Assembly (NCBI GenBank): GCA_029582155.1
Contig: CM055908.1
Coordinates: forward strand, 20,127,406 to 20,191,405
DNA from: Panopea generosa
Lineage: Eukaryota > Mollusca > Bivalvia > Adapedonta > Hiatellidae
Direction: 5' to 3'
Length of the DNA: 64,000 nucleotides
Part shown: one piece after another, positions 48,401 through 59,042 of the stretch
How positions within the stretch are numbered: position 1 is the first letter of the stretch
Layout of the letters: the number at the start of each line of letters is the position of its first letter
Translations under genes and position numbers: made by a program
The notes under the pieces: model-generated
What the model was told of the DNA's origin: nothing
The model's input: the letters and a program-made list of their open reading frames with translations, nothing else
Databases searched by the model: none

Positions 48401-51400
48401 CTCTAGAAACTCTACCACAAAGACGGAAATTTTGAATGTCTTGGAAAGTGATTTTAACTTGATGACCTTCCCAATTCTTCACTGCAATGGTACATAATCA
48501 TTGGTGGTCAAGTTCTGATTCATGCTTTTGGAATGCATGCTATCAGAATAGTTGCTTTCTGCATCCTAATAAATGTCCTTATAATGTAGCAACTTCTAAA
48601 CTAGTATACTTGTGTATATTAAAATGACTACAACTCATTAGTTTTCTTTGTTGGGCAATATTAGAGAATATTAACTATTTCTATATCGCTATTAATTTTG
48701 TCCAACTTCTATTGTGGTCTCATAAAGCTATTTCCTTCAGTTTTAATATACTTAATTTATCATAAGATTTGTTTATGTATTCAATTCATTTAATAAAATG
48801 TTTTTATGTACTGGAATCTTGCATTTCACAAAAAATTCAAATTCATAAATTTTGCACACTTTTGACCTTTGACCTCAATCAGACCTCAGTTTGACAACAC
48901 AATTTTTAACATATTTTATTCATATTCCTAGTAGTGGCTTACAACAAACATATTCCTATAGTTTTCAGTTCAATAAATAAATAAATAATTATTTTAACAA
49001 GACAGTGATCTACATTCTATATATCAATAACTGCACCCAGTTGACCTTTGACCTAATTTTGAGATTATGAGATGATTTCATGAGTGGCATCCACCCTCAC
49101 AGGTTTGTATACATACCAAGGAAGACATTAAGTATGGATGCCAAATTCTACTCAAATTTGCCATCAAAAGTTTTTTCTCTGTGTTTGGATGGCCTACTAG
49201 AAGTATTGTAATTTTATGTTTAATTTATTGTGTAGATATGTAATTTTTCTGAATAAAAAGAGCGAAATAAAAATTTATCAAAATTGCTGTGTCCCTTTAG
49301 AGAAATCTACTATGGTAGTATTGTAACAACAGTATGGTAATATGATGAAGTTTTATAAGTAAACAAGTCTAATTAATGTTTTATCATTATTCTTCAAATG
49401 CTCAAGTTATTTCTTATTTCCCAAACATTTAGGTATTAAGTTTCATGGTACAATACTAAAAGACTTGAAAACATTTTTGCACAAATTTCTTGTCCAGTTA
49501 TAAAATGAAAGAAGATTACTTTAAGGTCAATACGTACCCTCAGGAATAAATTCCCAAAACAAAACATTGAATGTTAATGTTCAGTAAGCTTTAGATTGAT
49601 TTCAGCTTTTCTTGGTCAAATGTCATGGTAACAGAGTATAACTAAATCAATTTCAGGATTATTCAATCAAAAGTCAAGGTCATTGAAAAGTGTTGTAAAC
49701 TCAATATAGTATTTTGAATTTTATATATTTAACAATGCAACAAATTTCAATATAAATTGCAGCCAATTAAAAGTAACTTTGAATTAATTTTTCAATCATG
49801 ATCAAGAATATTGTTGATATAAACAAGTAATTAGTTTTGACTCAATAATTGCAATTTGTATGAACAAGGATTACATTGCAGTTAAAATTGTCTGTTTATC
49901 TAGTAATTCTATAATATATGAAACGTGAATGTTTTTGAGCGAGTTATAGAGAAACTTAGAGAATTTATAATAGAGGAGCAAACAGTGCAGTCCTATGCAG
50001 GGTGATTCATTTTCACATTGATTCGAACTGTTACATGTTTAACATTGTATCTATAGGTATATTACTTAAATTGCATGTATTGTGTTTGACTATATGGTTA
50101 GTGCAGTTGAGAAATCACCAGATCTGAAGAGAAAGTGTTGGCATTTTAAACTCAATGTGTCAATAATTGGACAGCTTTAACATCTGCGAATCAGAATTCT
50201 TGGTTTGCATTCCTGGAAGTGAACAAGTTTCAGATAAAGTGATACTCTTGAAAATGTCAAGTTTACCTGAAAATGTTGAAATTTATACTGAAGGAAAATA
50301 AATATAATCATATTATTATCCTTGACCATGACTTCATTGTAGCTTTACGGTGGTAAATTCAACTTCATATGCTATGTTTGTGCAAATTTATGCAATACTT
50401 GTTTTAGAAACCAAATATATATTTCAGTTTCAAAAATCCCCTTTCACAATATTGGTGTTCAACAGGTAGATAAATGGTTCAGTGACCAGTGCAATTGGTT
50501 TGCGTTATGACTTTTTTCCTATATTACCGAATTAACATCTTCATCCACAAAATCACAAGTGAGTTCTATAAGGCTTATTCTGTTATATGTGGAAATTTAA
50601 AATATATTATTTAATTGACAGGCACAGTTGATATCATTTGGTGTGATGTGTGGGTTAGGGGGATTGACTTACATTGGTCTAGAACCTCAGTTGATATTGG
50701 AAACGGATGTCCAAACATTTCTAGGAATTGAGACTGTACACAAATGGATGCCACCAAATGTTTGGATTGGACCTGATCAGGCGTATATAGTAGGTGAGCT
50801 CAATTATCTTACTCAATCAATGATATGTTTGTTAATTTATCTGTTTGTCCATCACAATTACCAGGTCAACTCTTTCATATTTCCTATCACCAGTAATAAG
50901 AATATATAGCTAGAACCACATAACAGACATTTGTGTTAAATGTCTGCAGTGTTGTTGAGGCACAGGTAAGACTCTTTATATCTATTCTCAGTCAGATCTT
51001 ATTGTCAAGATATCTTGTATATATTTCAGTTGATTAAGATGAAACTTTGTGGAAAGGGATTGGTTTTGTATTTCGTTGAAGTTCTCAAGTCATACTTAGA
51101 ATTTGAAATTTAAGTTCTAAAATGGCTAATAAACTGTCATTTTGTTCATATTGGAGAAAAAAATAAGACCAGGAATTTAGATGTGTAAATGAAATTATGA
51201 GAATTCTTATTTTAACATGGATACAGTATTCATTTAGCTATATTTTAATTCAGATACCAAACAAAATTTATGATCAGGTTTCACACCTTCTCTCTCGGAA
51301 AGCTGGAATTGGCTTATTTTCTTGTTGAGATTCCTTCATATATTTTTAAAATCAGGTGACAGGATTTAATATTATTTTTTTAATTTTCATTCAGAAGTTG

Positions 51401-54400
51401 TTTATGCAATATTCATTACCAGTAACAATGTTTAGAAATTGTCTGCTTGTTACGTGGTTATTTAGCTCATTCCATCTATACTTCCTATACTATTGATAAT
51501 AATTATATACTCATGTTTATTATTGATAATTATATACTTTTTATTTATTGATAATAATTATAAACTCATTTGAATTATTGATATTAATTATCAACTGATT
51601 TTAATTATTGATACTAACTATCAACTCATTTTAATTATCATTTCATTTTAATTATTAATACTAACTATCAACTCATTTTAACTATCAACTCATTTTAACT
51701 ATCAACTCATTTTAATCATTGATACTAACTATCGACTCACTTTAACTATGAACCCATTTTAATTATTGTTACTAACTATCAACTCATTTTAACTATAAAC
51801 TCATTTTAACTATTGATACTAACTTTCAACTCATTTTAACTATGAACTCATTTTAATTATTGATACTAACTATCGACTGATTTTAACTATGAACTCATTT
51901 TAATTATTGTTACTAAATATCAACTCATTTTAACTATCAACTCATTTTAATTATTGATACTAACTTTCAACTCATTTTAACTGTCAACTCATTTTAACTA
52001 ACAACTTATTTTAATTATCAACTCATTTAAATTTTTGATACTATCAACTCATTTTAACTATTGATACTAACTTTCAACTCATTTTAACTATCAACTCATT
52101 TTAACTATCAATTCATTTTAATAATCAACTCATTTTAATTATTGATACTAACTATCAACTCATTTTAATTGTTGATACTAACTAAACTCATTTAAATTAT
52201 TGATACTAACTATCAACTCATTTGAATTGTTGATTCTAACTTAAAACTCATTTTAATTATTGATACTCAACTATCAACTCATTTTATGTATTGATATTTT
52301 GTGTAAACCAGGTGTTGGAGGTGTGTTTGCTCCGTGTATGAGGAAAGACATAGAGATACAGCTTATGTACTCAAGAAAGAACTACATCAAACGTGAAGCT
52401 CTGGGCTGTTGTGAGATAGCCAGCAGAAACACTGCAGGAACAACTACTGAGTCCGAGTGTATTCAGCTGACGGGATGTGAGTATCATAGAAGTGTGAAAC
52501 TTCAGTGACATGGTGCTAAAAAAAGTTCTTCAATGCTCTCTGTCTCCATTATTTGTTATCTGCCACTAGGTTGTTGAATATCATCTTTCACCTCTGAGGT
52601 TGTGAGTTGATCTCAATTTGGTCCAAAAGTGAACAAATTTGCCCAGTATAACTTTGTTTAAAGATGTTGTTTTTTTCACATTCATACACTGGTAAAAAAA
52701 ATTAATTGGCTATTTTATTATTTTGAATATAAAATATTATTGTATGTTTTGAATTGATGTTTCATACAAATCAATTTCACCAACAATCAATACACTTTGT
52801 ACTTCAAAGTCTGCACTTCCGGTCACATAACAAATTTTGGTGTGAAATCACATAATTCTCCCATGCTTCACGAGGTGTGTTTGTGTTTTTATAATTATTT
52901 ATAGCTTTTATCCAAAACAAAAACTTACAAAAACACTAAAGAAAAAATGCATTGGATGACAACAGCAGAGCGTATATGGACTGTACACATGATTATTGCT
53001 TATACTTTGATTCAACATGTAATGAGCGCTGTCGCTGTTGTCGCATGGAATGTGTGCTCAAACAGGGGTATTGATTTTTGTTTATTCTGAAATTACTGGT
53101 ATCTGTGAAATTCAATAAAATAAACTTTCTTGAAATTCATAAAATACTTTGTTTTATTTGTGTCAATAGAACATACATAAATTTATATTTTCATTTTTTA
53201 GGGACAAATAAAAAGGAAAATAACAAGTGATCCATTAACAATTTTGACCAGTCTGAGGTGTACTATAGTACCAGTATATAAATCTGAGATTGTGCTGCAC
53301 CTTTACATTTTGTCGCCATATTGATACAGCACATATGTTGAAAATGATGTTCAAAATAACAAAATATAAGTGAAGTTGAAGATGTAGAAATCCAGACTCA
53401 CTATAATAGCATAAATTCAATCACATTCAAACAACTCATTGTTCAGATATGATGAAAATGATGCATAGTTTGTACTTGTTAAACGTTAAATTTTTATTTC
53501 AGCAATAGGATATTGGAGAGCTGGTGTGACATGTGTAGAGAGATCAAAGGGACAGATGAGAGTTAGGCACAATTTAAAGCCTTGCTGTTTTGGACTTCGA
53601 GGGCAATGTGAACTTCTCTCACACAAACACTGTGTATTCCTTAAGGGAGTTTTCCACCAGTTTGGTCATGAACATTGTAGTCAGGTATTGTTTTATTCTT
53701 TAACACTTTCTAGGCGTTGAATACGTCTGGAACACCATATCTGCTCTGTTTAATTTTAAACTTCGACTTCAAGTTGAATATTATGACAATAGTTTAATGG
53801 TGCATGTATTTTACAAGTCACTTTACTTCTTGTTAAATTTGAAGTATTATTTAAATACTGCTTTTCATCATTTTGATATACCGGTAATCATAGGCTATTT
53901 TGTATTTTGCCATTGTTCCTCTTTGGTAGTCCACTTTACTCTATGTTATCATTACCCAAGCTTGAGAAAATGAAACTTCAAAGAACAACCAGCAGTTTTG
54001 GTTTTTCATTTGACTCAAATTTCATAAATCCTATATCTACATGATGAAAATATGAAATTAGAATACTCCTGCTTGTATGTCAGCAGTTCTTCAATATCAT
54101 GTCTATTTTGAAAATGGGCATTACTCTTGTTAATAGTTGAAAAGCATCATAGTTCACATATTCATACTCGCATGACAAAATAAATGTCAAATATTTCTTT
54201 GACGGTATGATAGATAAAACACTATTTAAAAGAAACATCTATGTGTCTTTTTTTAAGAATTTTTACTCGTGTTTTAAAATCTATCTTCTCTAATTTAAAA
54301 AAAAATGTAAATCCATTCTTATATTTTTATATAAAGTAAATGGTGATAAAAATATGTTCATATGGTTAAAAGTTCATTGGCGTAAATTTTGATTTGATGT

Positions 54401-56859
54401 GTGAACATGATAATATTCAATTTCAACATTGTTGTGTAGCTTTTAGTATTTTTTTCACTTTTTTAGCTCACCCAAGCCAAAGGCTTTTTTTCTGATGTCT
54501 ATCCATCCGTCTGTCAACAATTAATTTTAATGACTTCTCTGAAACAGCTGGACAGATTTTCTTCAAATTTGGTGAAGCATTTTTACATGAAGCTCTTTCA
54601 AGTTTGTTTCAGTCCCTGGGGTCAAATTTGGGGCCACCTCTAGGATTTACCTTTTTTTTCTTCAAAATTTCACAAATTTTCTCACAAACCAATCATCCAC
54701 ATTTGTTCAGAGTTCATATAAATGACCCCTGCACATTGTGGTAAACACCTCTTCTCAAAAAAAAAAATTAGGTTTAATTTCACAATATTTACCAAATAAT
54801 TGTGTTTAATTGAATAGGTAAACTGCCTCAGTGATGTCTGTAAGCTGGGCTATCTAGGTCCCTCCATGGATCAACCTTGGTTACCAGAGAACCCTAACCA
54901 GTGGTGGAGACTTCCACTCTCCCTCCTGTATCACCAAGGTATCATACACACTGTCTTGGTGACTGTGGCTCAGTGGTTACTACTCACCCAGATAGAGCGC
55001 ACCGCCGGCTGGCTCAGAATGCTGATTATATACCTGGTGTCTGGCACTGGAGCTCTCATGGTAAGTAGAATATTTTTGTAAAACCTGTGTTTGCAGTCAC
55101 AGTACTCACTGCTATCTGTAAGCAGTCATATATCCTATACTCTTATTAATATATTATCATATTTTTTTGTTTCCTGTCTTACACGATTTAATATACAAGT
55201 TAGCGATGTAGACTAAACTGCCCTTCTTGCAACGGTAGCTTATTCAAACAATGGTAAGGGGGCATTAATGTTAACCCAATCTCTCCATTCGTTTGTCTGT
55301 CAAACTGGTTTTTAATAAAGAACTTCTTACAAAGGTCTATGTATCTAATCAATATTTGGTGTGTAGTTAGCTAATTATAAAATTCAGATCAAGTTTGTCA
55401 ACATCAGTTAGTTATGGCCCCAGTTTCAACTTACTTTTAGGTAAAATTTACTAACATGTTGTGAGGACATCTTGTCCTATGGACACATTTCTTGCTATAT
55501 TTAAAGCAACAAATACATTTTGGTTTTCAAAGCATTGCCAAAATTTAGCCTTAAAACAGTTGAACAAACCCCCTCCAGCATTCGCATTTTCAAAGGTTGG
55601 TTACAATCCAATAAGAATGAAGTGCTAGAGTATTTACAAGGCAAATTATAGCATTTTCCCAGCTATTCAAGGAGCATACATACCCTGGTCAATATGGCCA
55701 AACAGTTGACTCATCCTAGCTCTCATGACAACATTTTGATAAAGTTTGATCAAAATCAAATTGAACACAAGGCATAATAAGGCATTTTCAGAGATTCATG
55801 ACTATTACTCCAAGGTAACCTACAACCAAGCTGCCTATCTGAGATCAGACAACCCACCTGGTTATCGAAATTGTCCAAGATCTGAAAACACACCTGGTTA
55901 TCGAACTTGTCCAAGATCTGAAAACACACCTGGTTATCAAACTTGTCCAAGATCTGAAAAAAAAACACACCTGGTAATCAAACTTGTCCAAGATCTGAAA
56001 ACAGACCTGGTTATTGAACTAGTCCAAGATCTGAAAAAAAAACACACCTGGTTATCGAACTTGTCCAAGATCTGACAACTCACCTGGTTATCAGACTTGT
56101 CTGAGATCTGAAAACCTACGTGATTATCAAAGTTATCCAAGATCGAGTGGCTATATACACTCTGAAGAAACTGTTCACAACTAAGAGAGATAGAGATTAA
56201 AATAAGTTGTCAGCATTGCTACAAATTCAATAACATTATTATATACCTCATTTTATTCTATTAAATAATTTCCCTTTTATATTTACATACTATACCAGTA
56301 ATACAAACATGTACTTTGAAAAGACCTACAATATATTACTTGACTGGCACTAAATGTAGTTGATACTTGTCTGTTTTAAAACTGTAAACAATTCTCAACA
56401 TGTATATTTCAGATGTCAGCGATCTTTTCACCATATCAGAGTCACATTGGTGGTGTGGGGGCCATATTTGGTATGGTTGGTGTAATCTTTGTTGAGCTGG
56501 TACAGTTCTGGACCCTCATTGACAGACCATACATTGAACTGGCAAAAATCCTAGCTGCCGTTGCTGTGTTTATCTTTTGCGGAACATTACCTTATTTAGA
56601 CATTTTTGGTATTCTGGCTGGTTTTGTACTTGGCACTCTGACGGGGGTTATTTTGTTACCGTACATCACATTTCAGAAATGGCACACAAAAGTCAGAGTT
56701 ATTCTTATAGCTGTAGCATTTCCATTACTGATCGTTGCTCTGTTTCTGTTATTTACCATTTTCAGTAATGTTCAGAGCCTGGATAATTGCAAAGTGTGTA
56801 AACTGATGAACTGTATCCCTTACACAGAGAACATGTGTAAAACTGAACTGTGGCAATAG
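36329..56859 (+). CDS. iRhom: iRhom (inactive rhomboid, RHBDF1/2-like), 11 exons, 5' end missing
   Basis: iRhoms are ER/Golgi multi-pass rhomboid pseudoproteases; in other animals they traffic ADAM17/TACE and regulate EGF-family ligands. Eleven phase-compatible exons give about 901 residues to the stop. Numbering from the first visible residue: a cytosolic N-terminus (1-490) with an FFGV..QQW motif near 22-36 as in vertebrate iRhoms, and a long acidic, low-complexity exon (104-384). Next come 'EYRPFFTYF' and TM1 (about 493-517), a Cys-rich lumenal iRhom-homology domain (518-690) with 'APCMRKD', 'GYWRAGVTC', 'CCFG..G.C' and 'HCS', then the rhomboid core ('SLLYHQGIIHT', 'IERTAGW'). The C-terminus 'CKVCKLMNCIPYTENMC' is the iRhom tail. 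The GxSG serine is Val768 in GGVG, and the TM6 histidine position is Ile820. Family assignment is secure; function of this divergent copy is inferred. Confidence 0.92.
37211..37384 (+). CDS. iRhom: iRhom exon, cytosolic region
   Basis: 174 nt, phase 0 both sides. Encodes 'SLRRSCTGSSNSRKFVNDAE' and 'VQRMEDDDEMQ'. Open from acceptor to donor; similarity is weak, as expected for this region. Confidence 0.7.
37500..37645 (-). mobile_element. tRNA-derived SINE head
   Basis: The reverse strand shows 'gtggcctggtggttagcatg' (box A-like) and 'tttgattcccggtggg' (box B-like). Confidence 0.6.
37722..37968 (-). mobile_element. Tandem-core element, short copy with one core unit
   Basis: Reverse-strand copy running from 'acaagagttgtcagaagaca' at the right edge to 'caggcaagctaaaaatgcac' at the left. 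Only one core unit is present, against three in the copies at 1.1 and 61.2 kb, so core copy number varies between insertions. Confidence 0.75.
39121..39963 (+). CDS. iRhom: iRhom large cytosolic exon
   Basis: 843 nt, fully open, acceptor TGTTTAAG and consensus donor GTGAGT, phase 0. Encodes 281 residues rich in Ser, Asp, Glu, Lys and Asn, with an acidic run 'DVEDDDDIFS' and 'SPIKSK'-type motifs. Probably disordered and phosphorylated. No domain recognised. Confidence 0.8.
39964..41628. other. iRhom introns around the 75-nt exon
   Basis: Very AT-rich with A and T homopolymer runs, and an ATC/ATT-rich low-complexity tract at 41520-41625. Nothing else supported. Confidence 0.5.
40287..40361 (+). 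CDS. iRhom: iRhom small exon
   Basis: 75 nt, phase 0. Encodes 'ATEELQPEDFVYGREAYSHY' and 'TLFTS'. Supported by open frame, AG/GT borders and phase; family match weak. Confidence 0.65.
41629..41737 (+). CDS. iRhom: iRhom exon before the juxtamembrane segment
   Basis: 109 nt after acceptor TTTCACAG. Encodes 'IERKTKKRELLCQLADKMSE' and 'YDWKIQAIDDLIALAK', leaving phase 1 for the next exon. The frame is also open upstream to 41443, but that part reads as low-complexity Ile/Thr and is out of phase with the preceding exon. Confidence 0.75.
41738..44244. other. iRhom intron before TM1 exon
   Basis: Contains the retroposon at 42881-43289 and an old dispersed repeat near 43620-43850 ('gcaaagcttttcttctattt'). 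Otherwise no feature seen. Confidence 0.5.
42881..43289 (+). mobile_element. Short non-LTR retroposon with 14-bp TSD
   Basis: Starts 'gagcccatgtggttctggct' and ends 'ccctaatcattcat'. It is flanked by perfect 'ttattgtattttgt' (42867-42880 and 43290-43303). Same family as 21835-22526. No clear box A/B pair, so the origin of the 5' end is unknown. Confidence 0.85.
44245..44405 (+). CDS. iRhom: iRhom juxtamembrane exon and start of TM1
   Basis: 161 nt. Encodes 'DYYFNPDSKKAANWKDLKRK', 'LGRTEVRRKLGSLPEYRPFF' and 'TYFIII'. RPFFTY is the conserved entry into TM1. I chose donor ATT|GTAGGT because it gives phase 0 into the next exon; GTATCA four bases later would not. Confidence 0.9.
44818..44985 (-). 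repeat. Dispersed repeat, inverted partner of 49030-49200
   Basis: 'gtaggccatccaaa', 'cttttgatggcaatttt' and 'aggtggataccactcatgaa' recur in reverse complement at 49030-49200, with 'ttgacctttgacct' at the edge. Origin unknown. Confidence 0.65.
45590..48500 (+). pseudogene. Decayed copy of a repetitive marine-invertebrate gene family
   Basis: Broken frames in order encode 'NDLIAFEVKYNLKCLSKFKR', 'VGLGHALYKATRSEMIVSLS', 'NNVDVLEATLDERNI' followed by His-rich 'HVCHSTI', 'DVFWMTCISMVG' and 'LSLVPLPLA'. I recall the same series in long, mostly intronless uncharacterised proteins (HFAADN.D..E.T.DG..TFHAT) that are abundant in molluscs and cnidarians and look mobile-element-borne. Multiple stops and frameshifts make this a pseudogene. 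The enzyme class is unknown to me. Confidence 0.6.
49030..49200 (+). repeat. Dispersed repeat, inverted partner of 44818-44985
   Basis: Reads 'ttgacctttgacctaatttt', then 'gagtggcatccaccctcaca' and 'gatggcctactag', matching the reverse complement of the left partner. Confidence 0.65.
50622..50793 (+). CDS. iRhom: iRhom exon, rest of TM1 and lumenal domain
   Basis: 172 nt. Encodes 'AQLISFGVMCGLGGLTYIGL' and 'WMPPNVWIGPDQAYIV'; the N/F-W-x-GP motif is typical of the iRhom lumenal loop. Leaves phase 1. Confidence 0.92.
50794..51479. other. iRhom intron, left part
   Basis: No feature seen before the tandem array. Confidence 0.5.
51480..52285. repeat. AT-rich minisatellite with repeated TACTAAC
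   Basis: Irregular units of 'ctatcaactcattttaa' and 'ttattgatactaa', about 15-50 bp. By eye the exact heptamer TACTAAC occurs about eleven times between 51611 and 52209. It ends about 25 bp before the acceptor of the 52312 exon. Confidence 0.9.
52312..52476 (+). CDS. iRhom: iRhom lumenal exon
   Basis: 165 nt, donor GTGAGT. Encodes 'VGGVFAPCMRKDIEIQLMYS' and 'ALGCCEIASRNTAG', matching the conserved 'FSPCMR.D' and 'CC' of iRhoms. The repeat array at 51480-52285 ends just upstream. Confidence 0.93.
53503..53684 (+). CDS. iRhom: iRhom Cys-rich lumenal exon
   Basis: 182 nt. Encodes 'IGYWRAGVTCVERSKGQMRV', 'KPCCFGLRGQCELLSHKHCV' and 'HEHCSQ', the 'RPCCIGTKG.CEI' block of iRhoms. The cysteines probably form lumenal disulfides. 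Confidence 0.94.
54455..54770. mobile_element. Dispersed element fragment (TTTTTTAGCTCACC...)
   Basis: Starts 'ttttttagctcacccaagcc' and continues 'ttcttcaaatttggtgaagc', a sequence style I associate with abundant molluscan interspersed repeats. The other end is not defined. Confidence 0.45.
54818..55060 (+). CDS. iRhom: iRhom exon, rhomboid core TM2-TM3
   Basis: 243 nt, donor GTAAGT. Encodes 'VNCLSDVCKLGYLGPSM', 'LPLSLLYHQGIIHTVLVTVA' and 'IERTAGWLRMLIIYLVSGTG'. The 'SLxLHxGxxH' and 'LEKLAGW' equivalents mark the rhomboid fold. Confidence 0.95.
55061..56412. other. iRhom last intron
   Basis: No exon or other feature seen apart from the 35-bp array at 55845-56145. Confidence 0.55.
55845..56145. 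repeat. 35-bp minisatellite (CCAAGATCTGAAAACACACC)
   Basis: About eight units of 'ccaagatctgaaaacacacc' plus 'tggttatcgaacttgt', some with an added A-run. It contains repeated BglII-type AGATCT palindromes. Confidence 0.92.
56413..56859 (+). CDS. iRhom: iRhom last exon (pseudo-active site, C-terminus)
   Basis: 447 nt including TAG at 56857-56859. Contains 'HIGGVGAIFGMVGVIFVELV' (GxSG serine replaced by Val, codon 56455-56457), 'LPYLDIFGILAGFVLG' (position of the TM6 histidine is Ile, codon 56611-56613), 'LLPYITF', a final TM helix, and 'CKVCKLMNCIPYTENMC'. Confidence 0.95.
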   Translation: MSAIFSPYQSHIGGVGAIFGMVGVIFVELVQFWTLIDRPYIELAKILAAVAVFIFCGTLPYLDIFGILAGFVLGTLTGVILLPYITFQKWHTKVRVILIAVAFPLLIVALFLLFTIFSNVQSLDNCKVCKLMNCIPYTENMCKTELWQ

Positions 56860-59042
56860 AATTTGTGCACGGACGACCAGTAACATTTAAGTGTTAAAAT
56901 TATTTTCTTTTCATATTTTCAGAATTAATGGACAAATTTAAATTACCAGTACCGGTACTTCAATCAACTAACTTTTTAAATTGTTCTGGTTCAGCAATAT
57001 ACTAGAGCTGTAAATACCAACAATCGTGCTTAATATTTACTAACAAAATAGAATATTTGTGTTTGAAAGAAGCTAACTTAAAATATATACCATTATGTTA
57101 ATAATACAGAGTATGCATGTTAACGTAACATCACTTGCAACAGCAATAGTTAGTGTACAGCAGATTGACGCTTACTCCTACATGATTCTGGTTTACGAAA
57201 ACGGAGAGCACTGTGTTCACCCATTTGTACATGTTCTATATCTGGGAATTGTCTATTTGCCTTCAAAACCAAAACAACATTGGTCTTTATCTAGATCATC
57301 TGAAGTGACTTATTGAAACTATTAAACTTTTTCCACAAGTTTTTTATTTGAATAATATTTAGAATATTATATGTACAATTGGTAACATATATTTTATAAA
57401 GAATTTGTTTGTTTGTTTGAATAGTTAGCTTCATTTTTATGCCATGGAAGGCCAACAGACAAACAGTTAATCACTCTTTCCTGGAATCCTGGAAGGTTAA
57501 CCAGTACTCGAGCACAAGCACACCCATCTTCGCTATTAACTGACAACTTTCTTTATTGAATCAGCAGTGAGAGACGAATGACAGTGATGTTGTATATCAA
57601 TCATGAAGAATGTGTCTGCATGGCGATTCAAACTCGTGATCCTAGACGCACTACCGACTGAGCCAACTGGGCCCAGTTACATTTATAAAGAATCATAGTA
57701 TAATGAAATGCAAAAACAGTTTATACAAAACTGAATTATTAGATGCTGTATATTGGAATTCATGTTTATCAATAAAAAAGAAATTTGAAACAGTTCACAG
57801 TTTATTCATCATAGGAACACATTTATATGGGTTGATTTTGCTGATTTTTATGTAATAACATATACATGAATTTGAATCAAGAGTTGTAGAGTAATTCTTT
57901 CTTGTATTATATACATAAAGATATACAAATGACTTTATTATACATTTTATGTGGAATGAAGTCTTCGCATGTTTTAGCTTGATTTACATTTTTTTAGTTT
58001 TAATTATTTACAATACAAACCCAATTGTTTATTTACGAAAACATACACATTCTTTTGTGATTTACTACAGTACATATATTTTAAATCCAGATAAAACTTG
58101 CCTGATTTACATAATTTGTAACTGAATTTCTTCCATAAACAATCACAATAAATTACATTCATCTACACTTGAGTTCCAAAAATCAAATTAAGAGCCACTT
58201 GCCATTATCTAAGAGTAATTTTTAATCAAGTACTTACAAAGTTGTACATGTGTTAACAATACCATTGAAATTGGGCAAATGATGATTTTGTGTTGTTAAG
58301 TTTAGGTGTAACTAAAAGAAGAATGATGAGCACATACTGCTTCATGTACAGGGATCTGAGGTTGTGGTGTTCCTTCAGCTGTTAATCAGATATCATATAA
58401 ACTACAGTGTTCTGATACACAATTCTATCAGCGAGTTCTTGAACCTCTTCCTCTACAGCTGAACATGGCTCATTGTATAAGAGCCCATTATAACAATTTG
58501 TGTTAAAAACATATATAGAAAAGACAATGAACTATAAGACAATACAAATGTGTATAGGATAAGTAAAAATGAAGATTTGCAATGTACCTTTTATCTTCAC
58601 CTCAGAGTCGGTAATATCAATAGATTCAAGCATGATAAGTTTCTATTTTCCAACAGTAGGACATTTAAACATTGACCTAATATGGGATCGAATCTGATTT
58701 CTATTCGAGAAATGTCTAATTTGTGCTTCCTGTGACATAATCTGTAATCCTTTCTACAGTTCTACACATGTGATTGGTATACATGTAGCTATTTAAACAT
58801 GTTGGTGTTTATCATTTTTTTTTATCATTACATTTAGAAACAAATATTGCCCACTAAGAATTTAGCACCGTTTTTGTATTGATTGTCAGTTAGAATAAAT
58901 GTGAATTTCTTCTATAGTCAAGTTTCTAAAATATAATTTGATTTTCAGTCTAATTTTCATCTCATATGTGTAAACTTCTTGCATAGAAACTTTCAAAATC
59001 TACATTTTGTGTTCCTTGTTTATAAGTAATAATCAAGAAGTT
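56860..59042. other. Convergent intergenic region iRhom / RPP30
   Basis: Both genes end here. An AATAAA at 57771-57776 is a candidate iRhom poly(A) signal, downstream of the SINE. No gene is supported; the 73-codon frame at 57095-57316 matches nothing I recognise. Confidence 0.55.
57405..57681 (-). mobile_element. tRNA-derived SINE with 12-bp TSD
   Basis: On the reverse strand it begins 'tgggcccagttggctcagtc' (box A) with 'gagtttgaatcgcc' (box B) and ends in a (CAAA)n tail. It is flanked by 'tttataaagaat' (57393-57404 and 57682-57693). The clean duplication suggests a fairly recent insertion. Confidence 0.88.

Larger units (their letters stand above)
44406..50621. other. Largest iRhom intron (6.2 kb)
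   Basis: Holds the decayed gene copy at 45590-48500 and two inverted copies of a dispersed repeat (44818-44985, 49030-49200). Bases 49200-50621 show nothing further. Confidence 0.6.
52477..54817. other. iRhom introns around the 53.5 kb exon
   Basis: Nothing beyond the dispersed repeat at 54455-54770. An AT-rich short ORF near 52960 is not supported. Confidence 0.5.

Noticed and set aside
57590-57681. Functional tRNA gene
   Set aside because: The A and B boxes belong to a SINE with a (CAAA)n tail and target-site duplication; no closed acceptor stem was seen.
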